A stretch of 64,000 bases of DNA from Colius striatus. Lineage: Eukaryota > Chordata > Aves > Coliiformes > Coliidae. The notes beneath the pieces were generated by a model, which did not search any database, had not been told where the DNA came from, and saw only the letters and a program-made list of their open reading frames with translations. A program made the translations under genes and the position numbers. Each line of letters begins with the position of its first letter. Position 1 is the stretch's first letter. This document shows positions 47,746 to 57,694 of this stretch, in pieces. The stretch lies in NCBI RefSeq assembly GCF_028858725.1, contig NC_084774.1, forward strand, positions 496,001 to 560,000, in the 5' to 3' direction.

Positions 47746-48123
47746 CTGAGTGATGGTGTTTCAATGACGCAGCTGCCTGTTCTTTCCTGCTCTCCTCCAG
47801 CCCAGTGTTTCCTCACTAACCCAGCATCTGGAAGAGCAAACAATGGGTGTTTTAAAAGTCTCCCTCTCACTGCAGTGGTGACAAGTTTCTGTTGATCTCC
47901 TGGGGACTTGACTTTGGGTTTGGTTTGACATTTTGGCCACCTGGACTTGAGAATTCTCCCTCCCTTTTCCACCCCCCTTTTCACATCTGTTGCCTGCGAT
48001 TCTCCCTTTATAGTTCTTGCTGGCCATTTATCCAGACTCTGTGCTCTGCACTTGAAACAACCAGCAGATGATTTCTGATGGAACCTGAGGCTCTCTGCAC
48101 TGGCCTGATGCAAAGGCAATTTG
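47746..48123. other. Unassigned sequence before the minisatellite
   Basis: Open on the minus strand for about 120 codons (48,119 to 47,761) with Lys/Arg-rich content. No family resemblance that I trust, and it probably represents intron. The boundary with the ~33-bp repeat is near 48,124. Confidence 0.4.
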
Positions 48124-50792
48124 CATCAAAACTCCTCCAAAATCCATTTTTTCTCTCAGAATTGCACCAAAACCTCATTTTATCCCTCAGAACTCCCCCA
48201 AACCCCACTTTTTCCCCTCAAAACGCTTCCAAAACTCCACTTTTTCCCTCGAGATGGCACTTTTTGACCCAGCAGTTCCCAAAAATCCCACTTTTTCCCT
48301 CAGAATAGCACCCAAAACCCACTTTTCCTCTGAAAATACCTCCAAAACCTCACTTTTTCATTCAGAACTCCACCCAAACCCCACTTTTCCCCTCAAAACT
48401 CCACCCAAATCCCACCTTTTCCCCTCAGAATTGCACCAAAGCCTCATTTTATCCCACAACTCCACTGCTTTTGGCCCACAGAAATCTACTCCATCCCCAC
48501 TTTTCCTCTCAAAACTCTTCCAAACTACACTTTTCCCTGCAAAGCTGCACCAAAACCCACTTTTTCTCCTAAAACTCCAACAAAACCTCACTTTTGCTCT
48601 CAGAAATAAACAAAAACTCTACTTTTTCCTCAGAAATGCTCAAAAACACCGCTTTTCCTCTATCAAATTCCACCCAAATCCCAACTGTTTTCCTGTAAAA
48701 TGCCACCCAAACCTCACTTTTCCCCTCAGATTTGCCCCCACACCTCATGTTATCCCTCACAACTCCCACAAACACGCACTTTTCCCCTCTAAATCCCAAC
48801 AGAAAACAACTTGTTCCTTCAAACCTCCACCCAAACCCCCACTTTCCACCTCAGATAGTTACCAAAACCTTCCTTTTTTTCTCACAACTACACCCAGACC
48901 TCACACTTTCCCCTCAGGATTTCCCCAAAACCTCACTTTTCCTCTCAAAACTCTACCAAATCAAACACTTTTCCCCACAGAAATACCCCCAAAACCCCAC
49001 TTTTGCCGCCTCAGAAAACCGCCAAAACCCCCACTTTTCCCCTCAGACATGCCCAAAAACCTCCTTTCATCCCTCACAACTCCACTGAAACCACACTTTT
49101 GCTCTCTCAATTGCGCCAAAACCTTATTTTATCCCTCCAAACACCCCCCAAACCCTACTTTTCTTCTCAAAACTCTACCAAAACCCCACTTTTTGCCACC
49201 TAAGTTCCCCAAAAACCCATTTTCCCACTCAAAACGCCACCCAAACCTCACTTGACTTCCGAATTGCCCCCAACCTCATTTTATCTCTCAGAACTCCCCT
49301 AAACCCTCACTTTTCCCCTCAAAACCCCAACAAAAACACACTTTTTCCTTGCAAACTCCACACAAACCCACACTTTTGCTCTCACAATTGAAACAAAACC
49401 CCGTTTTAGCCCACAAATCCACCACTCTTTGCCCTCGGAAATGTACTCAATCCCAGCTTTCCCCTGCAAAACTGCACCAAAGCCCCACTTTTTCTCCCAA
49501 AACTCCAACAGAACCCCACTTCTCCGCTCAGAAATAAACCAAAACCCCACTATGCCCCTCAGAATTGCTCCAAAACCCCACTTTTCCTCTCAAAACTACA
49601 CCCAAATCCCAATTGCTTTCCTTCACAATTACCCCAAAACCTCTTTTCATCCCTCAGAACTCCCCCAAAACCCCACTTGGTCCTTCAAAACTCACACAAA
49701 ACCCCTTTTCTCCTCACGTCTTCCCCAAAGGCCCTCTTTTCCCCTCAGAATTACTCCAAAACCTCACTTTTTCCATCCAAACTCCACCTAAACCCCACTT
49801 TTGCTCTCAGAAATTTACCAAAACCCTGCTTTTTCCCCTCAAAACAACAACCAAATCCCACCTTTTCCCTCAGAAATGCCCCAAAACCTCATCTTTGCCC
49901 TCAAAACTCCACCCAAATGCCACTTTTCTTTCTCAGAAATGTACTCAAACCCCACTTTACAGCCTCAAAACTCCTCCAAAATCCTTTTTTTTTCCTCTCA
50001 GAACTGCACCAAAACCTCATTTTATCCCTCAGAACTCCCCCAAACCCCATTTTTCCCATCAAAACGCCACCAACTCCCCCCTTTTTTGCATTCAAACTCC
50101 ACCCAAACCCCACTTTTTCCCCTCAAAACGCTTCCCAAACTCCACTTTTTCCCTCAAGATGGCACTTTTTTACCCAGCAGTTCCCAAAAATCCCACTTTT
50201 TCCCTCAGAATAGCACCCAAAACCCACTTTTCCTCTGAAAAGACCTCCAAAACCTCACTTTTTCACTCAGAACTCCACCAAAACACCACTATTTCCCTCA
50301 AAACTGCACCAAAACCACGCTTCTTCCCCCAGAAGTTCCCCAAAACTGCACCTTTCCCCTCAAGACTCTACCAAACCCCACTTTTTCCCCTCAAAACTCC
50401 ACCAAAACCCCATTTTCCCCCCTCAAAACACCACCCAAACTCCACTTTTACCCTCAGAATTTCCACAAAACCCCACTTTTCCCCTCAAAACCCCACCAAA
50501 ACACTTGGTTTTTTCAAAAATCCACACAAACCCCACTTTTTCCCTTTAAAAATTTACCAAAACCCCACTTTTCCCCTCAAAACTGCACCAAAATCCCACC
50601 TTTTCCCCTCAGAATTGCACCAAAACCTCATTTTATCCCACAACTACACAGCTTTTGGCCCTCAGAAATGTACTCCATCCCCACTTTTCCCCTCAAAACT
50701 CTTCCAAACTACACTTTTCCCCTGCAAAACTGCACCAAAACCCACTTTTTCTCCTAAAACTCCAACAAAACCTCCCTTTTGCTCTCAGAAAT
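48124..50792. repeat. Degenerate ~33-bp minisatellite, G-poor strand
   Basis: Tandem degenerate units of the type ccccacttttcccctcaaa + actccaccaaaa. The + strand contains almost no G. The C-rich + strand means repeated GGGG and GGGGTTTTGG-like runs on the minus strand. Longer units recur: 48,231-48,350 matches 50,136-50,255 (offset about 1,905; marker atggcactttttgaccc), and 48,415-48,609 matches 50,600-50,792. Open frames (Pro/Ser/Phe/Lys-rich, up to 439 codons) exist only because stops are rare in this composition. Confidence 0.92.
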
Positions 50793-51791
50793 TGTCGTGG
50801 TTTAGGCCCATCAGGGAACAAAGACCACGATTAGCCCCGAGTACCCAAGTGGCTGAGAATTGCTCAAGGGCAGGGAGAGCTTAATTGCCGCTTAAGGTTC
50901 AGGACAAAGCAGACCAGGCCACTCGGTTTGGGGAAGAAAACAGAGAAACAGTTTAATGCAATATCAACTAAAACATACCCCCAAAAACCCAAAACATAAC
51001 CAAAATGAAACAACACAGAGCAATACATCAATGAAGAGTCCAACCAGCCTTTTGAAGAACACCTTCTTGCCACCCCTCCCCTCTTCCCGGGCTCAGAGCC
51101 CTGATCCCGGGGTTTTTACCTTGTCCCCCCCCCCCGAACGGTTCGGGGGAGCAGGCAGTGGAGGCAGTGGTTAGTCTGTTCCCGATAGCTTCTGCCGTTT
51201 GTCCCTCCTCAGGACCGGTGAACTCCACACCAGCCCTCCCTGCGAGTCCGTGGGGTAACTCACACGCATGGCAGCCCTGCACGGGCTGCTCCGATGCCCA
51301 CTGACTCCAAAGGCTGCAGCTCGTCTCTGCCTCTCGTGTGGGGCTGCTCTGCGGCGTGCAGGCTCTCCAGCACGGCCTGGGCCATGGCCCCTCCCCACAC
51401 AGTCCCTCTCCCGTCCGGGCTCACTCACACGGAGCTGCTGGGAACTCTCGGTCCTGCCATGGATCTCCATAGGCTGCAGGGGCACAGCTGCATTCTCGCC
51501 ACGGCTTGCAGAGGGGTCTCTGGACTGTTGCTTCTCCTTCCTTCCTCCTTCTCTGGCTGAAGGGTCCACGTGGTCGCCTCCATCTCGTGTCACTCTTACA
51601 CCTCCTGCCTCGCATTCCAAATTCCCGTCCCCTAAATAGTGCTGGCAGAGGCGCCAGATTGGCCCAGCCGGGCCGGAGGTGGGTGTGAACCCAGGAGCCG
51701 GGGGAGAGTCCACAAACTCTTTCTCGGGTCTTCACTGCAACCCGCTCCCCCTGGTACTAAGCCAAAAGCTGCTCCTTGCTAAACCAGAACA
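50793..51791 (-). mobile_element. 999-bp solo LTR in the minisatellite
   Basis: The ends are TGTCGTGGTTTAG and CTAAACCAGAACA, nearly perfect inverted termini of the avian ERV LTR type. In minus orientation there is a TATTTAGG box (51,631-51,638) and an ATTAAA poly(A) signal (50,952-50,957). It splits a repeat unit: the left flank ends cagaaat and the right resumes caaataaacaaaaac. The uninterrupted unit at 48,600 reads cagaaataaacaaaaac, giving a 4-5 bp target duplication (gaaat/caaat). No internal genes. It also contains a C13-14 run near 51,126. Confidence 0.85.
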
Positions 51792-51896
51792 CAAATAAAC
51801 AAAAACTTTACTTTTTCCCTCAGAATTGCTCAAAAACACCGCTTTTCCTCCATAAAATTCCACCCAAATCCCTCAGAATTTCCACAAAACCCCAGT
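51792..51896. repeat. Resumed ~33-bp minisatellite
   Basis: Continuation of the 48.1-50.8 kb minisatellite on the far side of the LTR (ctttttccctcagaattgct..., aattccacccaaatccctc). It ends at the truncated gag of ERV element 2. Confidence 0.88.
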
Positions 51897-53168
51897 GTTT
51901 ACACTCGTTGAGGCAGGGGATTGAGGATGGAAAGGACGAGCCCAGCGGTCCGTGAGGGCCGGGGCCGGCGGTGTCGGTGCGATGTGTGGGGGGGGGCTCC
52001 GGAGACACCGACCGGGCGCGGGAAGCGGCTGCGCGGCGGCGGCTGCGGATGGAAGGGGCGGGGGGGGTCTGGCTCACTCCGTGCCGGCCCCGGCGCCGGC
52101 GGCGCAGCCGCTATTACTCTCTCCCGTGTTTTATTTTTCTTCCCTCACATGCCCGATGGTGTCGAGTCTAACACGGGGTCGCGCTCCCCCAGTCTCCTCT
52201 GATCATCCTGCGCTGCACCCCGGCCAGACTCCGCCCGCTCGGCATTCCCCTGCGAGTCGCCCCAGGGGTAACTCGGCGGGTTGGGCTCGAATGGGAAGCA
52301 GCTCTCCCGCGGGGGCTCTGCTCTGAAGTCCCTTCGCCTCTCTGACTTTGTAAAACTCTTGTGTAGAGAAGAACGTTTTTCTTTTTTCTCGGTATGATCC
52401 GCCTCAGCGCCGCTCCCGACACTACTCCCGGCGCTTCTCCCGGCGCTGCTCTCGGCACCTCTCCCGGCGCCTCTCCCGGCGCTGCTCCCGGCACCTCTCC
52501 CGGCACCTCTCCTGGCGCTTCTCCCGGCGCTGCTCTCGGCACCTCTCCCGGCGCCTCTCCCGGCGCTGCTCCCGGCGCTGCTCTCGGCACCTCTCCCGGC
52601 ACTACTGTCGGTGCCTCTGCCAGTTCACTCTCTGCCCCAGGGACAGGCTCACTAAGTGGGGGGGGGGGGGGAGGCGGGGGCTCTTTAGGCCGGCACTCTT
52701 GTTCCTCGGGAGGGGCTGATGGCTCATATGGTTCTCGTACCCCGTCTGTGCCTCCAGGGTCATTTTCTACACGCGGGGTGGGGGGGAGAGCATTACTTTT
52801 GAGACGGTAGGAGCCAGCGGGGTGAATTGGAAGCAGTCACGCTCATCGTTTTTGTTCTTAGTCTGTGCTGCTGATGCGTGCTCAGCAGCCTTCTTTTCTG
52901 CCTAATGTTGCAACAACTCATTGTGCACTATCCGCCAAAACTTCCCTAACTTTTCAGCTATCTCATCGTCCTCCAGGGTAGCTTCCCACAGCAAATCCCC
53001 AAATCTACGCCATTCGCTCAATTCATGCACTGTCTGTGGATTCTGAAACACTCCCTTAGCATACCCATAAGCTAACAACCCTGGTAGGTCTTTTTGCAGA
53101 TCTATACCCTTTATCTGCCGCTTCTGCAAGAATGCAGTAAATAAATCATATGCCGCTTGCCTTTCCAC
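51897..53168 (-). pseudogene. ERV gag N-terminal region, element 2
   Basis: Close relative of the gag at 40,228-41,341. The matrix-like domain (53,168 to 52,902; MERQAAYDLFTAFLQKRQ, AYGYAKGVFQNP) is followed by a premature stop after ELLQH, caused by CAG to TAG relative to element 1. The reading frame then continues in pieces through a Pro/Ala/Glu repeat region that is expanded compared with element 1. The fragment ends at the same gag position as element 1 (near 'acactcgttgaggca'), where the minisatellite takes over. No capsid, nucleocapsid, pol or env follows. Confidence 0.8.
52430..52612. repeat. 15-bp repeat expansion inside gag 2
   Basis: About a dozen tandem units of the ggcgctgctcccggc / ggcacctctcccggc type, coding on the minus strand for PGAAPGEAPGEV-like repeats. 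The same place in element 1 (about 40,738-40,800) has only a few units. An in-frame coding minisatellite in the proline-rich region of gag. Confidence 0.88.
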
Positions 53169-53358
53169 ACCTATTTGTCAGCGCGCTGCTGCAGCCCTTC
53201 AAGGTCTAGCAGCACGTATCGGCCGGGCTCGGCTATACGGTCACCCAGGGCACGGCGTGTTCCCAATTTTCACACTTATTGCCGTCCTTGCTGCATAGGA
53301 CCCGAACCCCTTCGTCGCTCTGCCGTGGCGCCCAGTCGGTATATCATGTCCTTCGCGT

Positions 53359-53376
53359 ATCACGTCGGGGTCACCA
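53359..53376 (-). promoter_or_regulatory. ERV primer-binding site, tRNA-Trp, element 2
   Basis: Reads TGGTGACCCCGACGTGAT on the minus strand, an exact match to the alpharetroviral tRNA-Trp primer-binding site. It lies two bases from the LTR end. Confidence 0.93.
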
Positions 53377-53378
53377 TT

Positions 53379-53720
53379 TGCTGAAGCCCACCCTGCAGTG
53401 CAACAAGTCTCAAGTTTATTTGCAAAGATACAACTCTTTTATAGATACAAAAATCAGGCTCATACATATTGCAAAAGCTAAGCTCATCATTGGTTCCCAG
53501 TTAGGTGCAAACCTCGCCCTTATTTCAACATACTCCAGATACGTGTGGCTGCTTAACCCAAACTAAGCTCCTGCTTTCTCATCCTGTTATCATACAGCTC
53601 TCTTGCTCTCACGGCCTTGAGCAGGAGTCCACTATCTTATTGCTTAATGCTTACTGCCTAACCAGCTGTATTCTATCATGTCCTCTTTTCTCTAGCCAAG
53701 TCTCCACAAAACTCCCCACA
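53379..53720 (-). mobile_element. 5' LTR of ERV element 2
   Basis: A 342-bp LTR with TG...CA ends. TATAAAAG box at 53,436-53,443 and AATAAA at 53,415-53,420 (minus), the same layout as the LTR at 41,575. It resembles that LTR in the U3-R core (gcaaag...ctaagctcatcattgg) but is clearly diverged elsewhere, so the two elements are related but not recent copies. Upstream it abuts satellite (taggtgggatctgcc), meaning element 2 inserted into an inverted satellite piece. Confidence 0.87.
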
Positions 53721-54197
53721 TAGGTGGGATCTGCCTTCCTGCTTTCTTGTAGCTCCCATACGCAGTGCTGTAACTTAACAGACAGATGTATTTTTTCAAT
53801 GGGAGATGAGGAGACAAAGAGTGTGGTATTGAAGATAGCTCCCATAGGAAAGCAGCTGCAAATGTGACACCGTGCTGGCTGATAGACTGCATGGGGACCT
53901 TCTTACTACTGTAGCTGGGGTCTGCCTTCCTGCTTTCTTGTAGCTCCCATACGCAGTGGTATAACTTAACCGACAACATGTATTTTTTCAATGGGAGCTG
54001 AGCAGTCCAAATGAGTGGGACTGAAGATAGCTCCCACAGGAAAGCAGCTGCAAATGGGACACCGTGCTGGCTGATAGTCTACAATGGGACCTACGTACAA
54101 CTGTAGCTGGGGTCTTCCTTCCTGCTTTCTAGTAGCTCTCATACGCAGTGGTATAACTTCTACCGACAGTTTGTATTTTTTCAATGGGAGTTGAGGT
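53721..54197 (-). repeat. Detached satellite arm, inverted
   Basis: About two and a half monomers of the array satellite in minus orientation (for example 'ctgccttcctgctttcttgtagctcccat' read on +). The second monomer is of the diverged edge type (gcagtccaaatgagtggg). The first is interrupted at its upstream side by the LTR of ERV element 2. Confidence 0.92.
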
Positions 54198-54216
54198 TAA
54201 TTATGGACGGATAAAG

Positions 54217-54770
54217 TTGTGATGGACCGGCTTGCACCTCCTCGTCCACATCCATAGCAAGCTTGAGCAAGGGGAAAACCGAAACAGCAGATTGTAACAG
54301 AAACAAGGTCAAAGCAAGAAGATAGCACAGGACATTAAACCAAGTGTTGTTAGAGGACTGAATATAGCTTTCAATTTAGCATTGTATGATTGACTGTACT
54401 TGACTAATAAATGGTAACATATGTAACTAACAATAATATAAAGGTAACTAAACGTAAGGTAAGCATAACCATAGTGTGAGAGAAAACTAACTGAAGGCCG
54501 AACAGATGGGGTGATATTTTAGACACAATAAGGCTGATGTTTTATGCACAATAAGGATGGTGTTTCAACACAGTGAGGTTGGTGTTTAAGTTCTTACCAA
54601 AATGAAACTTTGAGGCCTTATGCATAGTGCGTGATGCTTAGTATTAACTATTTGCCATGAATTGTGGCACGTACAAAGCATTTGGAAAAGGTATAGAAGT
54701 GATGATGATGTGACAATAAATTGGAGCTGATGCACATCAGATTGGTGTCTGGTCACTCCCGTTTCGCGCA
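54217..54770 (+). mobile_element. Putative solo LTR, plus orientation
   Basis: Non-satellite segment starting near ttgtgatggaccgg and ending tttcgcgca. It has an AATAAA (54,715-54,720) about 50 bp before the end and a possible TATA (ggtatagaag, 54,690). It is flanked by imperfect 6-bp repeats, ataaag and acaaag. Length, poly(A) position and ends fit a short LTR, but I do not recognise the family and the flanks are not exact. Confidence 0.42.
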
Positions 54771-54807
54771 ACAAAGAAGAACCCCTGCACAAAGAAAAAG
54801 AAACCTT

Positions 54808-54980
54808 GCAGAACAGGCTGCCCAGAGGGCTTGTGGAGTCTCCTTCCTTGGAGGATTTCAGCACAAGCCTGGACACGTTCTTGTGCGACCTGATCTAGGT
54901 GAACTGAATTCTGGGGGAGGGGGTTGCTCTAGATGATCTCTAATGGTCCCTTCCAACCCCTACCGCTCTAGGATTCTATG
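54808..54980 (+). mobile_element. CR1 LINE 3' end, copy 1
   Basis: Contains the conserved CR1 3' region: ggctgcccagagggcttgtg, tcctccttggagg..., ggacacgttcttgtgcgacc and cttccaacccctaccgctct, then the aggattctatgat tail. Only the last about 170 bp are present, as is usual for 5'-truncated CR1. The tail passes without a break into the 39-bp minisatellite. Confidence 0.88.
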
Positions 54981-56338
54981 ATGTCACACAGTCTAGATGC
55001 AGTACCCAGATGTGCTGTCATGTCACGGAGCACTGTTGAGGCATCCAGAGGTGATGTGATGTTATAGAGAACTGTTGCCATGCCCACATCTGCTGTGATG
55101 TCACAGAGTCTCATTTCAGTGCCCAGATATTGTGTGAAATCTCAGAGCACTGTGTGTCCAGTGTCCAGACGTCCTGTGATGTCACAGAGCACTATTGCAG
55201 TGCCCAGATGTGCTGTCATATCACACAGCCCTGCTGCAAAGCCCAGATGTGCTGTTGCGTTACATAGTCCTATTGCAGTGCACACGTCTTATGATGTCAC
55301 AGAGCACTGTTGCCTTTCCCAGATGTGCTGTGATGTCACAGAGCACTGTTGCACTGCCTAGTACTAGGACGTCGCAGAACCCCACGACAGTGTCTGGATG
55401 TGATGTGATGTCAGACACTCTTGTTGCAGTGCCCAGATTTTCTGTGATGTCCTACAGCCGCGTTCCAGTGCCTAGATATGCTATGACGTCACGGAGCAGT
55501 GTAGCACTGCCCAGATGTGCTGTGATGCGACACACACCGCACATCCTCTGCAATGCCCACATGTACTGCTGTGCCACACAGTCCTGTTGTAGTGCCTAGA
55601 TGTTCTCTGATTTCACACACCCCCTTGTCATGCCCAGATGTGCTGTGATGTCACACGGCCCTGTTGCAGGGCCCAGATGTGCTATGATGTCACAGAGCAC
55701 TGTTGCAGTGCCCAGATGTGCTGTGATGTCACAGAGCACTGTTGCAGTGCCCAGATGTGCTGTGATGTCACAGAGTACCACTGCAGTTCCCACTTGTGCT
55801 GTGATCTCACAGGCACTGTAGCAATGTCCTCTTGTGATAGGATGTTTCAGAGCACTGTTGCAGTGCCCACGTCTGCTGTGATGACAGAGTCTCATTTCAG
55901 CGTTTAGATACTATGTGAAGTCTCAGAACAGTGTGTGTCCAGTGCCCAGACGTCACACAGCCTCTCTGCAATTCCCACATGTGCTGCAATGACAGAGCCC
56001 CGTTGCAGTACCAACATGTGCTGCAATATCACACAGCCATGTTGCAGTTCCCAGATGTGATGTCACAGAGAACTCTTGAAGTGCCCAGATGTGCTGGATG
56101 TAACAGAGTCCCACTGCAGTTCCCAGATGTGCTGTGATGTCACAGAGCACTCTTGCAGTGCCCAGATGTGCTGTAAGGTCACAGAGCACTGTAACAATGT
56201 CCATTTGTGCTGTGATGTCACAGAGCACTCTTGCAGTGCCCTGGAGTGCTGTGATGTCACAGAGCACTGTTACAGGGCCCACACGTCCTGTGATGTCACA
56301 GGGCACTGTTGCAGTGTTCAGATGTGCTGTGATGTCAA
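54978..56338. repeat. 39-bp minisatellite following the CR1 tail
   Basis: Tandem 39-bp units of the type gatgtcacagagcactgt + tgcagtgcccagatgtgctgt, nearly perfect around 55,680-55,790 and more diverged elsewhere. A longer period is also visible: the 'agtctcatttcag...ttgtgtgaaatctcag' variant at about 55,108 recurs at about 55,889, some 785 bp or 20 units later. No coding potential is inferred. Confidence 0.9.
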
Positions 56339-56365
56339 ACGTCCGCGGAAGAGGAAGACGGAGCA

Positions 56366-56538
56366 CTGGAAGAGGCTGCCCACAGGGCTTGTGGAGCGTC
56401 CTTCCTTGGAGGACTTCAGAACAAGTCTGGACACGTTCCTGTGCTACCTGACCTAGGTGAACTTGATTGTGGGGCAGAGGGTTGGTCTAGATGATATCTA
56501 ATGGCGCGCTCGAACCCCTACCATTCTAGGATTCGATG
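56366..56538 (+). mobile_element. CR1 LINE 3' end, copy 2
   Basis: Same CR1 3' region as at 54,808 (ggctgcccacagggcttgtg, ggacacgttcctgtgctacc, aggattcgatgat tail). It is embedded in the 39-bp minisatellite and followed by the same first repeat variants (cacacagcctggatgcagtaccc). The pair probably arose by duplication of a CR1-plus-repeat block. Confidence 0.86.
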
Positions 56539-56736
56539 ATGTCACACAGCCTGGATGCAGTACCCACATGTGCTGTGATGTCACAGAGCACTGTTAGAGT
56601 GTCCAGAGGTGATGTGATGTTATAGAGCACTTTTGCCGTGCCCACGTGTGCTGTGATGTCACAGAGTCTCTCTGCAATTGCCACATGTGTGGCAATGTCA
56701 CTGAACCCCATTGCAGTGCCCACGTGTGCTGTGATA
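56536..56736. repeat. 39-bp minisatellite after CR1 copy 2
   Basis: About five units of the 39-bp repeat. The first ones match those right after CR1 copy 1 (54,978-55,120), including the 'gtgatgtgatgttatagagca' variant. It ends in satellite at 56,737. Confidence 0.88.
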
Positions 56737-57121
56737 TCCCCATGCAGTCTATCAGCCAGCACTGTGTCACATTTGCAGCTGCTTTCCTGAGGGAGCTATC
56801 TCCATTCCCACCCACTGGGACTCCTCAGCTCCCATTGAAAAAATACATGGTATCGGTTAAGCTCTACCACTGAGTATGGGAGCTACAAGAAAGCAGGAAG
56901 GCAGACTCCACCTATAGTGGTAAGTAGGTCCCATTGTAGTCTATCATCTTGCACTGTGTCACATTTGCAGCTGCTTTCGTGTGGGACTTATCTCCAATCC
57001 CATGCACTTGGGCTCCTCAGTTCTCATTGAAAACATACAGGCTGCCAGTAGAAGTTATGCCACTGCGTGTGGACACTACAAGAAAGCAGGTACACAGACC
57101 CCAACTACAGTGGTAAGTAGG
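56737..57121 (+). repeat. Detached satellite arm, plus orientation
   Basis: About two monomers of the array satellite (tccccatgcagtctatcagc...), of the diverged edge type (cccactgggactcctcagc, gccagtagaagttatgcc). It is cut at 57,121 by an LTR. Orientation is opposite to the arm at 53,721-54,197. Confidence 0.92.
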
Positions 57122-57694
57122 TGTGGTAGTTTGAGCCTGGCTGGATGCCAGGTGCCCACCACACCACTCTGTCCCCCACCTCCTCAGCAAGCCAGGAAAG
57201 GAGAGAAAAATAAGATGGGAGTCTCGTGGGTTGAGATAAAAGCAGTTTAATAAAGAAGCAGCAAAGCCGTGCGCGGGAAGCAAAGCAGAAGCAGATAAAG
57301 CTGTTCCTCTCCACTTCCCATCAGCAGCGATGTCCGGCCACCTCCCGAGAAGCAGGGCTGCGGTACGCGTAGCGGTTGCTTTGGGAAGGCCAGAAATGAA
57401 TCTCGCCTCCCCTTCCTGCTCCTCTCCCCCAGTTTATATTACTGAGCTGACGTCATAGGGTATGGAATATCTCCTTGGTCAGCCTGAGTCAGCTGTCCTG
57501 GCCATGGCCCGTGCCAAGATCATGCCCACCCACAGTTATTGGTGAAGGTGGGGGAAGGAATGCTGGAGGGACAGCCCTGATACTGTCTATTCGTTAACGT
57601 CGTATGAACGTCGTATTCGTTAACTGACATCTTCAAGTCTGGAAGCCTGGTAACCCGGACCTTGGATGACAAAACACACCAAGTTGAAACCACA
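57122..57694 (-). mobile_element. 573-bp avian ERV solo LTR
   Basis: The + strand begins TGTGGTAGTTTGAGCCTGG and ends near TTGAAACCACA. In minus orientation it has a TATAAA box (about 57,433-57,438), the 'cgctacgcgtacc' region, an ATTAAA signal (57,246-57,251) followed by ctgcttttatctcaaccc, and the CAAACTACCACA end. This layout is that of a common avian ERV LTR class. The flanks (aagtagg and actcatc) show no target-site duplication, so one side was probably rearranged. Confidence 0.82.

Noticed and set aside
49565..50884. 439-codon open frame (and a 333-codon one at 48,254) rich in Pro, Ser, Phe and Lys
   Set aside because: It lies in the G-poor minisatellite, where stop codons are rare by composition. 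Several frames are open at once, and the frame runs on into the LTR at 50,793.
55080..56456. Open frames of 90-137 codons with Cys-Cys-Asp-Val-Thr or Met-Ser-Gln-Ser repeats
   Set aside because: These are translations of the 39-bp minisatellite (13 codons per unit), open in several frames on both strands.
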